Shown: positions 12,645-23,819, counted from the first letter of the stretch. The stretch: DNA of 64,000 nt from Erinaceus europaeus (GCF_950295315.1 NC_080181.1:37415375-37479374), one strand, 5' to 3'. Notes: generated from the letters alone by a model not told the origin. Numbers and translations: made by a program.

Positions 12645-12858
12645 GAGGGACTGGGTGGTGGCACACCTGGTTTAGTGCACATGTTACAATGTGCAAGGCC
12701 TTGGGTTCAAGCCCCCAGTCCCCACCTGTAGGAGAAATGCTTTACAAGTGGTGAAGTAGTGTTGTAGGTGTCTCTCTTTCTCTGCTTCGCTGTCACCCCA
12801 TTTCCTCTTGATCTTTGGCTGTCTCTATTCAATAAATAAAATAAAGATAATTAAGAAA
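12645..12858 (+). repeat. SINE family B
   Basis: GGTGGTGGCACACCTGGTTTAG head, GGGTTCAAGCCCCC B box and an AATAAATAAAATAAAG tail. Confidence 0.92.
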
Positions 12859-12969
12859 AGATTACATCTGTGTTGCACAGGACAGAACCTAGTGTACTAG
12901 GGGCTAAGGCTCCTGCGTCTGCTTTAGCTCCATGGGTTCAAGGCAGCCCCACATAGGAATGTGGTGGTG

Positions 12970-13258
12970 AGGGAGTCAGGTGGTAGCGCAACGGGTTAAG
13001 CGCACGAGGCACAAAGTACAAGGACTGGTATAAGGATCCCAGTTTGAGGCCCCGGCTCCCCACCTGCAGGGGAGTCGCTTCACAGGCAGTGAAGCAGGTC
13101 TGCTGGTGTCTGTCTTTCTCTCCCCCTCTCTGTCTTCCCCTCCTCTGTCCATTTCTCTCTGTCCCATCCAACAACAATGACATCAGTAACTACAACAATG
13201 AAAAACAACAAGGGCAACAAAAGGGAAAATAAATAAATATATATATTTAAAAAAAAAA
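12970..13258 (+). repeat. SINE family A (reference description)
   Basis: A complete short-form copy. The tRNA-like head has A box TAGCGCAACGG and B box region CCCAGTTTGAGGC. The body is CCCCACCTGCAGGGGAGTCG, then a pyrimidine-rich stretch, CCCATCCAACAACAATGAC, ACTACAACAATG and an (ATAAA)n tail. Some copies elsewhere carry an extra distal segment GGCCTCCAGGAGCAGTG...GGAGGC before poly-A. Transcribed by RNA polymerase III if active; moved by L1 enzymes (general knowledge of such SINEs). Confidence 0.93.
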
Positions 13259-13317
13259 CAGGAATGTGGTGGTGATTCTGCTTTGTACTGTAACCCAGTA
13301 ACCTGTGTAGACCAGAA

Positions 13318-13405
13318 GACTTATGGTGATGTTGGGGATTGAACCTGGACATCAGAGCTTCAGGCACAAAAGTCTTTTGTTTGATCATTTTGATGTTTCT
13401 TCAGC
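13318..13405 (-). repeat. SINE family D, degenerate
   Basis: GGGATTGAACCTGGACATC and GAGCTTCAGGCACAAAAGTC correspond to the D core in reverse. Confidence 0.6.
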
Positions 13406-13954
13406 CCTGGAAAATACTCACTTGTCACTAAAATGGAGTGGAGATAGGTACTATGCTTAATTCAGCCTCCTTTCTCTCTTGGATCAGCGGCAAGGTTAAT
13501 TGGGATTCCTGGAACCATCTGGCCTTCCTGCTTCCCGGATCACAGTGGACCTTCAATGAATTTTCTTCCAAAATAAAGTTCCCAATAGATCTTAACCATT
13601 CTCATTATTTTGAAGGGGCAAGGCTAGTAGGAACCACATTGGGTCAGTGAAGGGTGTGGTTCTCTGATCTTTGCAAATTTAACTGTTCCCTGAGTCTAGC
13701 TTCTAGTACCATTTTTAGCAATCGTCCCTCCCTCCCACTCACTCTCTCCTTCCCTACAACTATATATTAAAGCCATGAGTTCATTCTGATGTCTTTAATT
13801 CCGGTTCAGAACCACAGTCTTCTCACTTTACATATTTGTAACTTCCTTCAACATTTGGGACTGTTTCATTATTTGTATATATTCACTTGCTCAGCAGTCG
13901 AAAATGCAGAAAATAGTTTCAGAATTACTCATCATGACCACTATGAAACACAAA
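13406..13954. other. CYFIP1 intron, no recognised repeat
   Basis: AT-rich sequence with a TCCCTCCCTCCC stretch near 13,725; nothing else seen. Confidence 0.5.
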
Positions 13955-14205
13955 CTTTTTCTTTTTTGATTGCCACTGACGCTCGGTGCTGGCACTAGGA
14001 ATCCAGTGCTCCTGGGGGCTGTCCCCCCCCCTTTTTTTCCTATTATACTTGCTAGGACAGAGAGAAGTTAAGAAGAGATGGGGAGATAGAGAGGGAGAAA
14101 GAGACGTCTGCTTCACCACTTGTGAAGCTTCCCCAACTGCATGTGCAGAGCGGGTACTCACACCTGGTTCTGTGCACATGGTAATGTGTGTGCGACTGGG
14201 TGGCC
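13955..14205 (-). repeat. SINE family A/B, diverged
   Basis: GGTGCTGGCACTAGGAATCC, CTAGGACAGAGAGAAG and CTTCACCACTTGTGAAGC mark the reversed body. Confidence 0.75.
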
Positions 14206-14269
14206 CCAAAACACAAACCTCTAGAATTAGTTTCCAGCTGGGAACATTCTAGGCTGTACTCACTTCAGA

Positions 14270-14555
14270 ATCAGTCTTCCTCAAATTGCAGAGTAGGATG
14301 ACCCAGCCTCCCTTTGGAGAGTGGGGCACTTCCTACCATTGGTAGTTCGTAGTGAGGATAAGGTTCTGAAGAAGCCCACAGGAGGGATTATAATGACGTT
14401 CCTGATGGAAGTGACCAGTGATGGTGGAGGGAGGGATTTATTAGGGGTCTGGGCACTTATTATCTATGGGAGGAATCTAAGGATTCCCTAACTAGGACTT
14501 TAGGTGATGGGGTGGCCTACAGTGACCAAAAAGGCATTCATTAAGTGAGGTAGTG
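14270..14555 (-). repeat. Unclassified interspersed repeat, also at 59.8 kb
   Basis: CTGATGGAAGTGACCAGTGATG and GGTGGCCTACAGTGACC are the reverse complement of stretches at about 59,830-59,950. A repeat family of unknown class; possibly L1 or ERV 3' sequence. Confidence 0.55.
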
Positions 14556-15030
14556 AGAGCTTCCATGTTTAAAGTGTGGGAGTGCAGAGGACTGCACAAG
14601 CATACAGCTCCACAGACCAACATAGGATCTGTTAGCATTTGCTATGGTTATGTTGTTAAACTATTATTTGTGTTGGCTTGGCTTCTGAGAAATGGAGAGA
14701 GAGAGAGAGAGAGAGAACACATACCTTGGGCGGGGGGGGGGGGGGGGGGTTTTCTCCCAATGTGGGAGAGCAGAATTACAAGCCACTATAGAAGAGTAAG
14801 TGCAGAGCAAGTTTATTTCAGTGAGAAGCAACAGTAAGTAGGCTGGGCCCTAAGGCAAAAGCCAGCAATCCTGGCTGCCCCTATAGGGTCTGTTTTTTTA
14901 CTTCTTGCCTGCATGTCTGTCTGTGTATCTGTGTGTCTGTCTATCTATCATCATCACTGGGGCTTCACTGCTCTGGGTCAACTTTTTCCGGTATAAAGAA
15001 ATTGGAAAGGAGGGAGGAAGAGAAAGAGCG
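14556..15030. other. Low-complexity stretch in CYFIP1 intron
   Basis: (GA)n at ~14,695-14,716, a run of about 18 G at ~14,733-14,750 and CTGTGTGTCTGTCTATCTATC near 14,935. The long G run is a site where assembly or sequencing error is likely. Confidence 0.8.
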
Positions 15031-15064
15031 AGAGGACCCCCCCACACACAGTAGTGAACCAGGA

Positions 15065-15304
15065 GGTACCGCAGCTCCCCACCTGCAGGGGGAGGGGTTG
15101 CTTCACAAGTGGTGAAGCAGGTCTGCAGGTGTCTTATCTTTCTCTTGCCCTCTCTGTCTTCTCCTCTCTCAATTTCTCTCTGTCCTATCCAACAATAACA
15201 ACAGCAATAACAATGGGAAAAAGGTGGCCTCAAGGAGCAGTGGGTTCAGAAGTGCAGGCACCGATCCCCAGTAATAACCCTAGAGGCAAAAAAAAAAAAA
15301 AGAA
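15065..15304 (+). repeat. SINE family A, headless, with distal tail
   Basis: Begins in the GCTCCCCACCTGCAGGGGG body and ends CCTAGAGGC plus A run. Confidence 0.85.
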
Positions 15305-16002
15305 AGGGCCTGGCTGATTTTCCAGGTACTTTAACAGCTTGCACCCTGACCCCCTTTAAAACACACATAACTGAACACTCATTAAAGGATGTGAACAGAA
15401 TCCAGACCATCAGCACCGTGATACTTGACTTTCTGGCTTCCCCTCAGATATGCACAATCGTTCCACATACTATCAAGCTGTGTGCTTGCAGAGTTTTGTT
15501 CATGACTCAGGGTTGAGAAAAAAGAAAAAACTTCATCACACTATTAGTAGTGAGAGAAAAAAGGTTTTATCAAGTGTCTTCCATGCAGGCACATCAGGTT
15601 CAGGTGAAAAATGTCTCCTGTGTGTGTGCCTGTGTATGTCTGTATAGCAATGTCAAGTATCTTATAGGTTATGCAAGTATCTTAAAACCATGATTCAAGT
15701 TGTTATCTCCAGTCCTAGTGAATACAACAGATTCTATTTACTCTGCAAATCCTGATCCTACCCCAAGGATGTAGGCATAATTAAGGAATAACAGGTAAGA
15801 CTGGCTTCATGTCAGTTTGAAGGCCTGTTGACCACTATCTGTGTTTACCCTGATATGGCCAAAACACCCCTGGAGGCTGCAGAGAAGGCAAAGAATTTCT
15901 GGCATGTCCTGTGTAATACATAGCTGTTAGTAATTAAGAAAAACAGTCTAGCTGAGAAAAAAACAGGCATTATAATCAGGTGCTCCAACAAGATACCATA
16001 TA
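15305..16002. other. CYFIP1 intron, no recognised repeat
   Basis: Mixed-composition sequence without coding potential or a repeat I can name. Confidence 0.5.
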
Positions 16003-16298
16003 TATTTGCCATCCGGGTTATCACTGGGATTTGGTACCTGCACAAAGAATCCACCACTTCTTTTTACTAGATAGGACAGGGAGAAATTGTGGTGGGAATG
16101 AGAGATAGAGACAGCAGGGATAGTTGGTGGATCATAATGGTTAAACACAGGTTACAAAACAGGGAGAGGAAGGACACCTATAGCCCTGCTTCATGGCTCA
16201 TGAAGGTTCCCATCTGCTGGTGGGGAATGGGGACTTGAACCTGGGTCCTTGGGCCTGGTAACCTGTGTGCTGAGTCCTGTGCACCACCTCCTGGTTCC
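16003..16298 (-). repeat. SINE family B/A composite, diverged
   Basis: Tail ATCCGGGTTATCACTGG at left, GCTTCATGGCTCATGAAGG body and GTGCACCACCTCCTGG head at right. A 35-base non-SINE stretch interrupts it near 16,110-16,150. Confidence 0.7.
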
Positions 16299-16326
16299 CA
16301 TATACCATTTTTCTTTTTTCTTCTTC

Positions 16327-16535
16327 TTCTTTTTTTTAAATTGTATTATCTTTATTTATTGGATAGAGATAGCCAGAAATTGAGAAAGTAGGGGGAGAGA
16401 GACAGAGGGACACCTATAGTCATGCTTCACCACTCATGAAACTTTCCCCCTGCAGATGGGGACTGGGGATTCAAACCTGGGTCTTTGAGCAGTGTAATAT
16501 GAGCGCTTAACCAGGTGCACCACCATCTGGCTCCC
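16327..16535 (-). repeat. SINE family B
   Basis: TTTATTGGATAGAGATAGCC, GCTTCACCACTCATGAAAC and CCAGGTGCACCACCATCTGG. Confidence 0.9.
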
Positions 16536-16542
16536 CATATAC

Positions 16543-16790
16543 CTTTTTTTGCCTCCAGGGTTATCAGTGCCTGCACTACGAATCCACTGCTCCTGGAAGC
16601 CATTTTTCCCATTTTTGTTGCCCCTGTTGTTGCAGTTGTGTAGTTGTTATTGTTGTCATTGTTATTGTTGGATAGGACAGAGAGAAATGGAGAGGGGGGA
16701 GAGAAAGATAAGATACCTGCAGAGCTGCCTCACCACCTGTGAAGCGACTCCCCTGCAGGTGGGGAGCCAGGGGCCTGGACCGGGATACTT
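16543..16790 (-). repeat. SINE family A, 5'-truncated
   Basis: GCCTCCAGGGTTATC tail through the GGGCCTGGACCGGGATAC B-box region; the reversed head is missing. Confidence 0.88.
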
Positions 16791-16837
16791 ATGCAACATA
16801 TACCATTTTCTAAATAAAGATTTATTTATTATGGGTG

Positions 16838-16978
16838 TGGGGGTTAGATAGCATAATGGTTATACAAAGAGACTCTCAGGCCTGAGGCTCCAAAATCCAA
16901 GATTCAGTCTTTTGCACTCCTATAAGCTTGGGCTGAGCAGTGCTCTGGTTAATATATATATATATATATATATATATT
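16838..16978 (+). repeat. SINE family D with (AT)n tail
   Basis: TTAGATAGCATAATGGTTAT head, CAGTGCTCTGGTTAA end and a pure (AT)n run at 16,952-16,977. Confidence 0.88.
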
Positions 16979-17340
16979 GATTAACATGACAGAATGGGAA
17001 AGGAGGAAGAACCCTGAACATTGCTGTGGCATATTTGATGCGAGGGGTTGAACCTTGGGCTTTTTCAAGTCCAATGCTTTCTTTATCCCTCACCACTGAT
17101 ACATCATTTTCCACCGTTATTTCATGTATTAATGTACAATGTATTCAAGTCCTCAGATTTTAATAGTTAGATATCCCTTGTTGCTGGGGGCCAGCCTCGC
17201 CAGGTTATTAGGGTATGCTGAAGGAGGAGGAGCGTCAGCAAAGAATGAAGAATGAGAGACGAGTGTGTTGATGCTGAATCAAGCTCAAGCAGACGTCTCT
17301 GTCATGCTCAAGCAGAACTTTATTTTTATAGTCTCATAAG

Positions 17341-17490
17341 GCTTAGATCATTAATACAAAAATCACCAAGGTATAGATTATCAAAACAAAAATCACCACG
17401 GCTTTGGTCACTAATATAAAAATTACCAAGGCTTTGATCACTAATACAAAAATCACCAAGGCTTTAAATTACTGAAACAGAAATCACCAG
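17341..17490. repeat. Five tandem 30-bp repeats
   Basis: Units start at 17,341, 17,371, 17,401, 17,431 and 17,461 (core ACAAAAATCACCAAGGCTTT), 65-95% alike, with exact 30-bp spacing. Confidence 0.9.
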
Positions 17491-17747
17491 GAGTTGGGCG
17501 GTAGCGCAGCAGGTTAAGCGCATGTGGCTCAAAAGCGCAAGGACCCCTGTAAGGATCCTGGCTCCCCACCTGCAGGGGAGTCAGTTCACAAACAGTGAAG
17601 CAGGTCTGTAGGTGTCTAACTTTCTCTCCCCCTCTGTCTTCCCCTCTTCTCTCCATTTCTCTCTGTCCTATCCAGCAACATCAATAATAACTACAACAAT
17701 AAAGCAACAAGGGCAACAAAAAGGAATAAATAAATATTTTTTAAAAA
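17490..17747 (+). repeat. SINE family A, short form
   Basis: GAGTTGGGCGGTAGCGCAGC head to GGAATAAATAAATATT tail; AATCACCA flanks both sides. It splits the LTR-like region. Confidence 0.92.
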
Positions 17748-18293
17748 CTTTAAAAAAATCACCAAATAAGAAAAGTGCAGGTAGGGAATATTTCCTGCTT
17801 CGTAGAACATTTACATTCTGAGGGTATCTTTCTCCATAGAGATTACATCACAGTTTCTATGACTTTTGTTATTCCTGTACCTATGTGCTAGGCAGATGTC
17901 CTATTGATTAAGATTAATATTCTATCTATTATGTATGTTTATGCCACCCTCCTATCCCTGTGCATCAGAAGCCATGATTCATTCATGTTATGTTTCTAGG
18001 GGACTTAAACAAATTGGACAGCCCCATTTTTCATAAAATGTGTTTCATTGTTTGATCAAGGAGTTTTGTTTTGTTCCTTACTGATAAGGCACCAAGGTGG
18101 TGCTGACCTGGCCAGCCTTTCCATAAAATTAAGCTCTCTAGCTGGAATCCATCTTTCTCGTATGCTCACTATGTGACCTAGGTTCTCATGTACTATTCCT
18201 GTATAAGGAAGTGGAAGCATAGTGGTGGGTGGTAGACTAAAAGGCCCATTGTATCTTGGCGGATACCATAACTTTCTATTTATTAATTATGCT

Positions 18294-18299
18294 ATGTAA
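18294..18299. other. Target-site duplication, left (ATGTAA)
   Basis: Identical hexamer at 18,662-18,667 flanks the solo LTR. Confidence 0.85.
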
Positions 18300-18661
18300 T
18301 GTTGTTTTTGCCGGGCTGGTTTCACGGGCAGGAGACATAGACGACCAGAAACTCGTGGCTGAGCTGAGAACGCAATTTAATCTTTATTCACGAGCGGGCA
18401 AGCAGTCCAACAACCTAATCACAACACAGTGGGCTCCTCCATCTCTCTCCTCCGGCTGCAGCGTCCGGAACCAAGGAAGTATATCGGATAGAGGGCGGGG
18501 AGAAGCAAGAAGTGCAAAACTAGCAGGGACTAAACCAAAATCTCCCGGAGGCAGGGGGAGTGAGACCAAACCAATGTAACAGAATGACCATGTAAATAGA
18601 CCACAACGTCAAGCAGTGTAACAGAAGGGATCCCAGAAGCAGAACTAGAAGCATACCAACA
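18300..18661 (-). mobile_element. Solo LTR of a class II-like endogenous retrovirus
   Basis: 362 bp, beginning TGTTGGTATG and ending AACAACA on the - strand, with terminal TG...CA, an AATAAA at 18,388-18,383 and a perfect 6-bp target duplication. Six-base duplications are usual for betaretrovirus-like (ERVK) elements. No internal sequence is attached, so it arose by LTR-LTR recombination. Antisense in CYFIP1. Confidence 0.88.
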
Positions 18662-18667
18662 ATGTAA

Positions 18668-19105
18668 GATGGCCCCTCCACTTTGGGAATTAACAATCTT
18701 TCCCTATATTTTAGTGGGAATACTAAAGTAAATGTTGTAGATAAAGGGGGAAACATTTCTTCCTCTTGGAGTCTTCTGAAAAATTCTGCATTACTGATAT
18801 TGCTTGTTCCATTATGATCAATCCTATAGAGTGTGGTGTAGGTTTTGTAATTACTTTTGTCATTGGTCAGGCTCTAAGCCTGGCCATAGGTAAGGATTGT
18901 TAAAACCACAAAGAGCTTAATCTCAAGCCCTATACATGGCAGAAGGTAAGATGGTTTCAGTTTGGCCTGGAGAGTCCAGCTGAACTTCCTGCGAAGCTGG
19001 TACTGTGTCAAGCAGCTCACATGGTGGCGCCTGTGCCACCTTGTTTTTCCTTTTAAACACAAAAGGTATGTTTATAGTTTTTTTTTAATGTTTAAAATAA
19101 ACATT
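18668..19105. other. Intron sequence, possibly remnant ERV interior
   Basis: No recognised repeat. It could continue the element at 17,179, but no retroviral motif was identified. Confidence 0.3.
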
Positions 19106-19109
19106 TCTG

Positions 19110-19367
19110 GGATTTGGGTGGTAGTGCAGCGGGTTAAGCACAAGAGGCTCAAAGCACAAGGACCGGTGTAAGGATCCCAGTTCGAGCCCCCAGCTCCCCG
19201 CCTGCAGGAGAGTCGCTTCACAGGTGGTGAAGCAGGTCTGCAGGTGTCTTTCTCTCCCCCTTTGTCTTCCCCTCCTCTGTCCATTTCTCTCTGTCCTATC
19301 CAAAAACAATGACAACAATAATAACTACAATAATAAAACAACAAGGACAACAAAAGGGAATAAAAAA
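19110..19367 (+). repeat. SINE family A, short form
   Basis: GGGTGGTAGTGCAGCGGG head, CAGTTCGAGCCCCC B box and an AAAGGGAATAAAAAAAG tail. Confidence 0.92.
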
Positions 19368-19508
19368 AGAAATAAACATTTTTGATTTAAGACATCAGCC
19401 AAATTCGGCATTTCTGTTTTAAAACCTGAGCATTTGATTTTCAGTGATTCCTAATCCATGAGCATGCCATGGTCTCTTGGATAATAGGAGATGTTTGTTA
19501 TTCCTTCT

Positions 19509-19761
19509 CCTTTTTTTTTTTAAGCCTCTTTTTTTTTTTTATTGTTATCGTCATTATTGGATAGGACAGAGAGAAATGGAGAGAGGAGGAGAAGACGGGG
19601 GGCGGGGGGAGAAAGACAGACAGACACCTGCAGACCTGCTTCACCACCTGTGAAACGACTCCCCTGCAGATAGGGAGCTGGGGGCTCGAACCAGGATCCT
19701 TACACTGGTCCTTGCGCTTTGTGCTACGTGTGCTTAACCCGCTACGCTACCGCCCGACTCC
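19509..19761 (-). repeat. SINE family A, short form
   Basis: TTGGATAGGACAGAGAGAAA, then GGGCTCGAACCAGGATCC and a CTACCGCCCGACTCCC end. Confidence 0.92.
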
Positions 19762-20620
<859 letters not shown>

Positions 20621-20750
20621 GGTCCGGGAGGTGGCACAGTGGATAGGGCGTTGGACTCTCAAGCATAAGTCCTGAGTTCAATCCCCGGTAGCACATGTAC
20701 CAGAGTGATGTCTGGTTCTTTCTCTCTCTCCTCCTGTCTTTCTAATAAAT

Positions 20751-20792
<42 letters not shown>

Positions 20793-20795
20793 TCT
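20621..20795 (+). repeat. SINE family C (reference description)
   Basis: Head GGTCCGGGAGGTGGCACAGT (A box), GAGTTCAATCCCC (B box) and core ACATGTACCAGAGTGATGTC, then CTCTCTCC and an AATAAATAAA tail expanded here to (AT)n at 20,753-20,782. Confidence 0.92.
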
Positions 20796-20812
20796 TTTCT
20801 TTCCTTTTCTTA

Positions 20813-20916
20813 CATGTGCACTGCTCAGCTTTGTTTTATGGTAGTGCAAAGGATTGAACCTGGGACTTTGGAGCTTCAGGCATGAGTCTCTTTACATAAA
20901 CATCACGCTATCTTAG
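20813..20916 (-). repeat. SINE family D
   Basis: GATTGAACCTGGGACTTTGG and GCTTCAGGCATGAGTCTC, ending in CATCACGCTATC. Confidence 0.88.
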
Positions 20917-20917
20917 G

Positions 20918-21196
20918 GGGCCAGGTGGTAGTGAACTGGGTTAAGTGCACATGGCCTGGAGGGCAGGGACTGAAGTAAGGATTCCTGTTTGAGCCCCCGG
21001 CTCCCCACCTGCAGGGGGGTCACTTAACAAGTAGGTCTGCAGGTGTCTTTCTCTCCCCTCTGTCTTCCCCTCTTTCAATTTTTGTCTCTTATCCAACAAG
21101 AACAACAAAAATGGAAAAAAAATGGCCTCCAGAAGCATTGGGTTCGTAGTGCAGGCACCAAGCCCCAGCAATAACCCTGGAGGCAAAAAAAAAAAA
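20918..21196 (+). repeat. SINE family A with distal tail
   Basis: GGCCAGGTGGTAGTGAACTGG head (B-like start on an A body), GCCTCCAGAAGCATTGG tail and GGAGGC plus A run. Confidence 0.88.
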
Positions 21197-21447
21197 AGTC
21201 TTAAAACATCAAGGTGAGAAAATGTAGAGTGTTGGGGTCATATCTCTGACAGAGAGGGCATGGTGGGCTATCCAGCTAGAAAAGTGTGCTATTATTGCCT
21301 TACCCCCTTTAATTTGTGTTTTATGTTCTTTCTTTTAAAAATGTAGGGTCCTTACGTAAAATAACATTCATGCCTGCAGCTCCAGAGTCCCACATTCAAT
21401 GTCCAGTACCACCCACCATAAACCAGAGCTGAGCAGTGCTGTTATTT

Positions 21448-21557
21448 CCTTCCCTCCTTCCCTCCCTCCCTTCCTACCTACTTTCCTTCCTTCCTTCCTT
21501 TTCTTTTCTTTCCTTCCTTCCTTCCTTCCTTCCTCCCTCCTTTCCTTCCTTCCTTGT
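21448..21557. repeat. (TTCC)n microsatellite
   Basis: About 110 bp of TTCC/TCCC units on the + strand. Confidence 0.95.
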
Positions 21558-21805
21558 TTATTATTGCCTCCAGAGTTATTGCTGGAGCTCCAAACCAGCT
21601 GTTCTTGGTGGCCATGTTTTGTTCTGTTTTGTTTTGTTGACAGAGAAATTGAGAAGGGAGGGGGAGATAGAGAGATAGAGAGCTAGACACCTGCAGACCT
21701 GCCTCACCTCACCACTCATGAAGCAGCCCCCTGCAGGTGGGGAGCAGGGGCTCAAACCAGGGTTACTTGGTATGTGTGCTTAACCAGGTGTGTGGCCTGG
21801 CCCCC
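21558..21805 (-). repeat. SINE family B with A-type tail
   Basis: GCCTCCAGAGTTATTGCTGG tail, GGCTCAAACCAGGGTTAC B box, CCAGGTGTGTGGCCTGG head. Confidence 0.85.
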
Positions 21806-22239
21806 TCTCTGTGTATCTTTCTCTCTGCATCTTCCCCCACCCTCATTAAAAAGTAAAATGTACTTTCTGAAAATGAATAAATAGAAAAAATTAAAGTATG
21901 GGAACCATTGTTGATGTTCTCATGGGCTGAGATGGTAAGCACCTGGGAGAGTTTTGGGAAAGCAGCTTGGAGAATGGAAGTGCTTCTGCTGTTAAAGTTG
22001 GCCAGCTGTTTAGTAAAGAAGGCCTGGAATCTTGTGCACCTGCAGAATTCTGGGTGCTCAGAATGGCTGTCAGTTTCTACTATTGAGTGATGTGTTTCTG
22101 CTGTGATGGTCTAGCTATCATCACAGTCCCAAGGCTTCTCTTAGCTTATAGGGGTACACGCTGGTGCTTGTCTGTGCTCAACCTCAACCTGGAGAGAAGA
22201 ATTGGAGTGCACCCTTGCTGCAGATAAGATATGTGCTGT
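21806..22239. other. CYFIP1 intron, no recognised repeat
   Basis: No repeat or coding signal recognised. Confidence 0.5.
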
Positions 22240-22526
22240 AGGGGGCCAGGCTGGGCAGTAACACATCAGGTACATGTTACAAAGCTCAAGGTTTGAGCCC
22301 CTGTTCCTCACCTGCAGGGGCGACACTTCACGAGGGGTGAAGCAGGTCTGCAGGTGTCTTTCTCTCTCCATATCTGCTTCCCTTTCTCTCTTATTTCTCT
22401 CTGTTCTATCCAATAAAATAGAAAAAGAAAAGAAAAAAGATACAAGATAAAATGTCCATCAGATGCAGTGGATTCTTTGTGCAGGCACTGAGCCCCAGTA
22501 GTAGCCCTGGTGGCAATAAAAAAAAT
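22240..22526 (+). repeat. SINE family A/B with distal tail
   Basis: GGGGGCCAGGCTGGGCAGTA head, AGGTTTGAGCCCC B box and CCCTGGTGGCAAT end. Confidence 0.82.
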
Positions 22527-23395
22527 GTATGCGAGATATAAATGGGCACCTCGGAGCCAGAATAGCCAGACTAGAGAGTGGGGAAGGCGCAGCTATAGGG
22601 GGGAAGAGAAGAGGAGTGGGAGGTGGAGAGATGCAGGCCGTTGGAGATGGGGACATGACCATACTGACACACTTTCTCAGCACTAGCTGGATCTGAGATG
22701 TAGAAAAGGCGTTTCTGAATTATTCTTTTCAAATTCTAATCTTCCATGGAGAGGTAAACTTTCTCATTCAGCTAATTGACTAACTTTTTCCTTATAGGAA
22801 GTTTTTGAACTTAGCCATCCTGAGAGTGTTTGTGCCTGAGAAATGGGCAAACGCTACAGTTCAAGATGGCATATTTTTGTCTACTGCTCCCACCCCTCTT
22901 TGGTCCCTCCAAAGATATTTTGGTGGATGTTTTTGGAAAAGATTATAAGTGCAGTCATTACTTCCTTTCTAAAATTAAATTGTTGTGTTTTATACCTTTG
23001 TAATTTACAGTTTGAGAAGCTAGGTCTAGAAGATTTTGCAAGTAGTGATCATTTCTTGTATCTTTTAACTAAGAGATTTGAACTATACTCTGAAATGTAT
23101 AACCCCTTCTCAGGCATGACCACAAAATAAGTTTGTATTACTTCCTGATAAAGTTGAGTCTGTGGGAAGGTGGAACTGAGAAATGAGGTGACTGCCACTG
23201 GTCCCCCACTTCCTCCCCAGAATTCATAAGGAATGACAAAGAGGAAGGTTGAGCATTTGATGGCAATGCTAGTGGGAACCTGCACCAGAACATAGCCCAC
23301 AAGTCCACAACCCAGAATTCTACCCTTCCAGAGTAGGGAAGGACAGCTGACTTTGGCCAGATGCTGTGCAGGTCTGGAAAAGTCACCAGCATCAA
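22527..23395. other. CYFIP1 intron, longest repeat-poor stretch
   Basis: About 870 bp without a recognised repeat, exon or RNA gene. Confidence 0.5.
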
Positions 23396-23487
23396 CCAGC
23401 TATCACTCTGGTGCTGCTAGGGATTAAACTCAGGACCACATACTTGAGAATCCAATGCTTTATCCACTGCGTCACCTCCTGGGCCAC
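23396..23487 (-). repeat. SINE family C, 3'-truncated
   Basis: CTGCTAGGGATTAAACTCAGG, CAATGCTTTATCCACTGCG and CACCTCCTGGGCCAC. Confidence 0.85.
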
Positions 23488-23819
23488 AGGGCATGTGTTT
23501 TCTGTTCTGTAGGCAACATATTTCTGTTTCTGGTCAGCTCTGAATCCACAGTTCCATAGGGTCTTGTCAGCCATAATCACTTTGGGTATCTGCAAGGCAG
23601 GTGTCCATCTGCAGGGAAAGAAATATTAGATGGATTGAATTTGCTCTTTTTGTTTCTGTGTATTTATTTTTGGTGACAAGACCTCAAGGATGCAAATTGT
23701 ATACCGGGATCCTCATTTTTCTTAGAATCCTTCAAGCATCCTAGATATGAGTATCTATCCCCTTATTTAATTTGAGGACATTCTCAACAAAGATTTCTTC
23801 ATATATTCTGTTAACTTCT

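Larger units (their letters stand above)
17179..18299 (-). mobile_element. Probable ERV LTR (3' end at 17,179) and associated sequence
   Basis: The sequence from 17,179 (TGTTGCTGGGGGCC) is the complement of an LTR 3' end finishing CA, with an AATAAA signal at 17,324-17,319 in an R-like position. It is unlike the three LTRs of the other family. Five 30-bp repeats follow at 17,341-17,490, then a SINE insertion, then ~550 bp of unassigned sequence. The 5' LTR boundary was not found. Confidence 0.45.

Noticed and set aside
14733..14750. Long G run as a G-quadruplex regulatory element
   Set aside because: A single homopolymer run in repeat-derived sequence, with no separate G tracts. More likely slippage or an assembly artefact.
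17341..17490. CRISPR-like array (30-bp periodic repeats)
   Set aside because: Head-to-tail units without spacers, in a mammalian intron beside an LTR end. A simple tandem array.
18520..18756. Open frame spanning the solo LTR edge as a retroviral protein
   Set aside because: It crosses the LTR boundary and target duplication, so it is not an original gene. No retroviral motif recognised.
21399..21690. Short Ser/Leu-rich or Lys/Glu-rich open frames
   Set aside because: They come from the (TTCC)n microsatellite and SINE sequence, with no independent coding evidence.
22846..22857. 12-base match GGGCAAACGCTA to the Vingi 3' end
   Set aside because: No GAA tail or further Vingi similarity follows, so chance is the simplest explanation.
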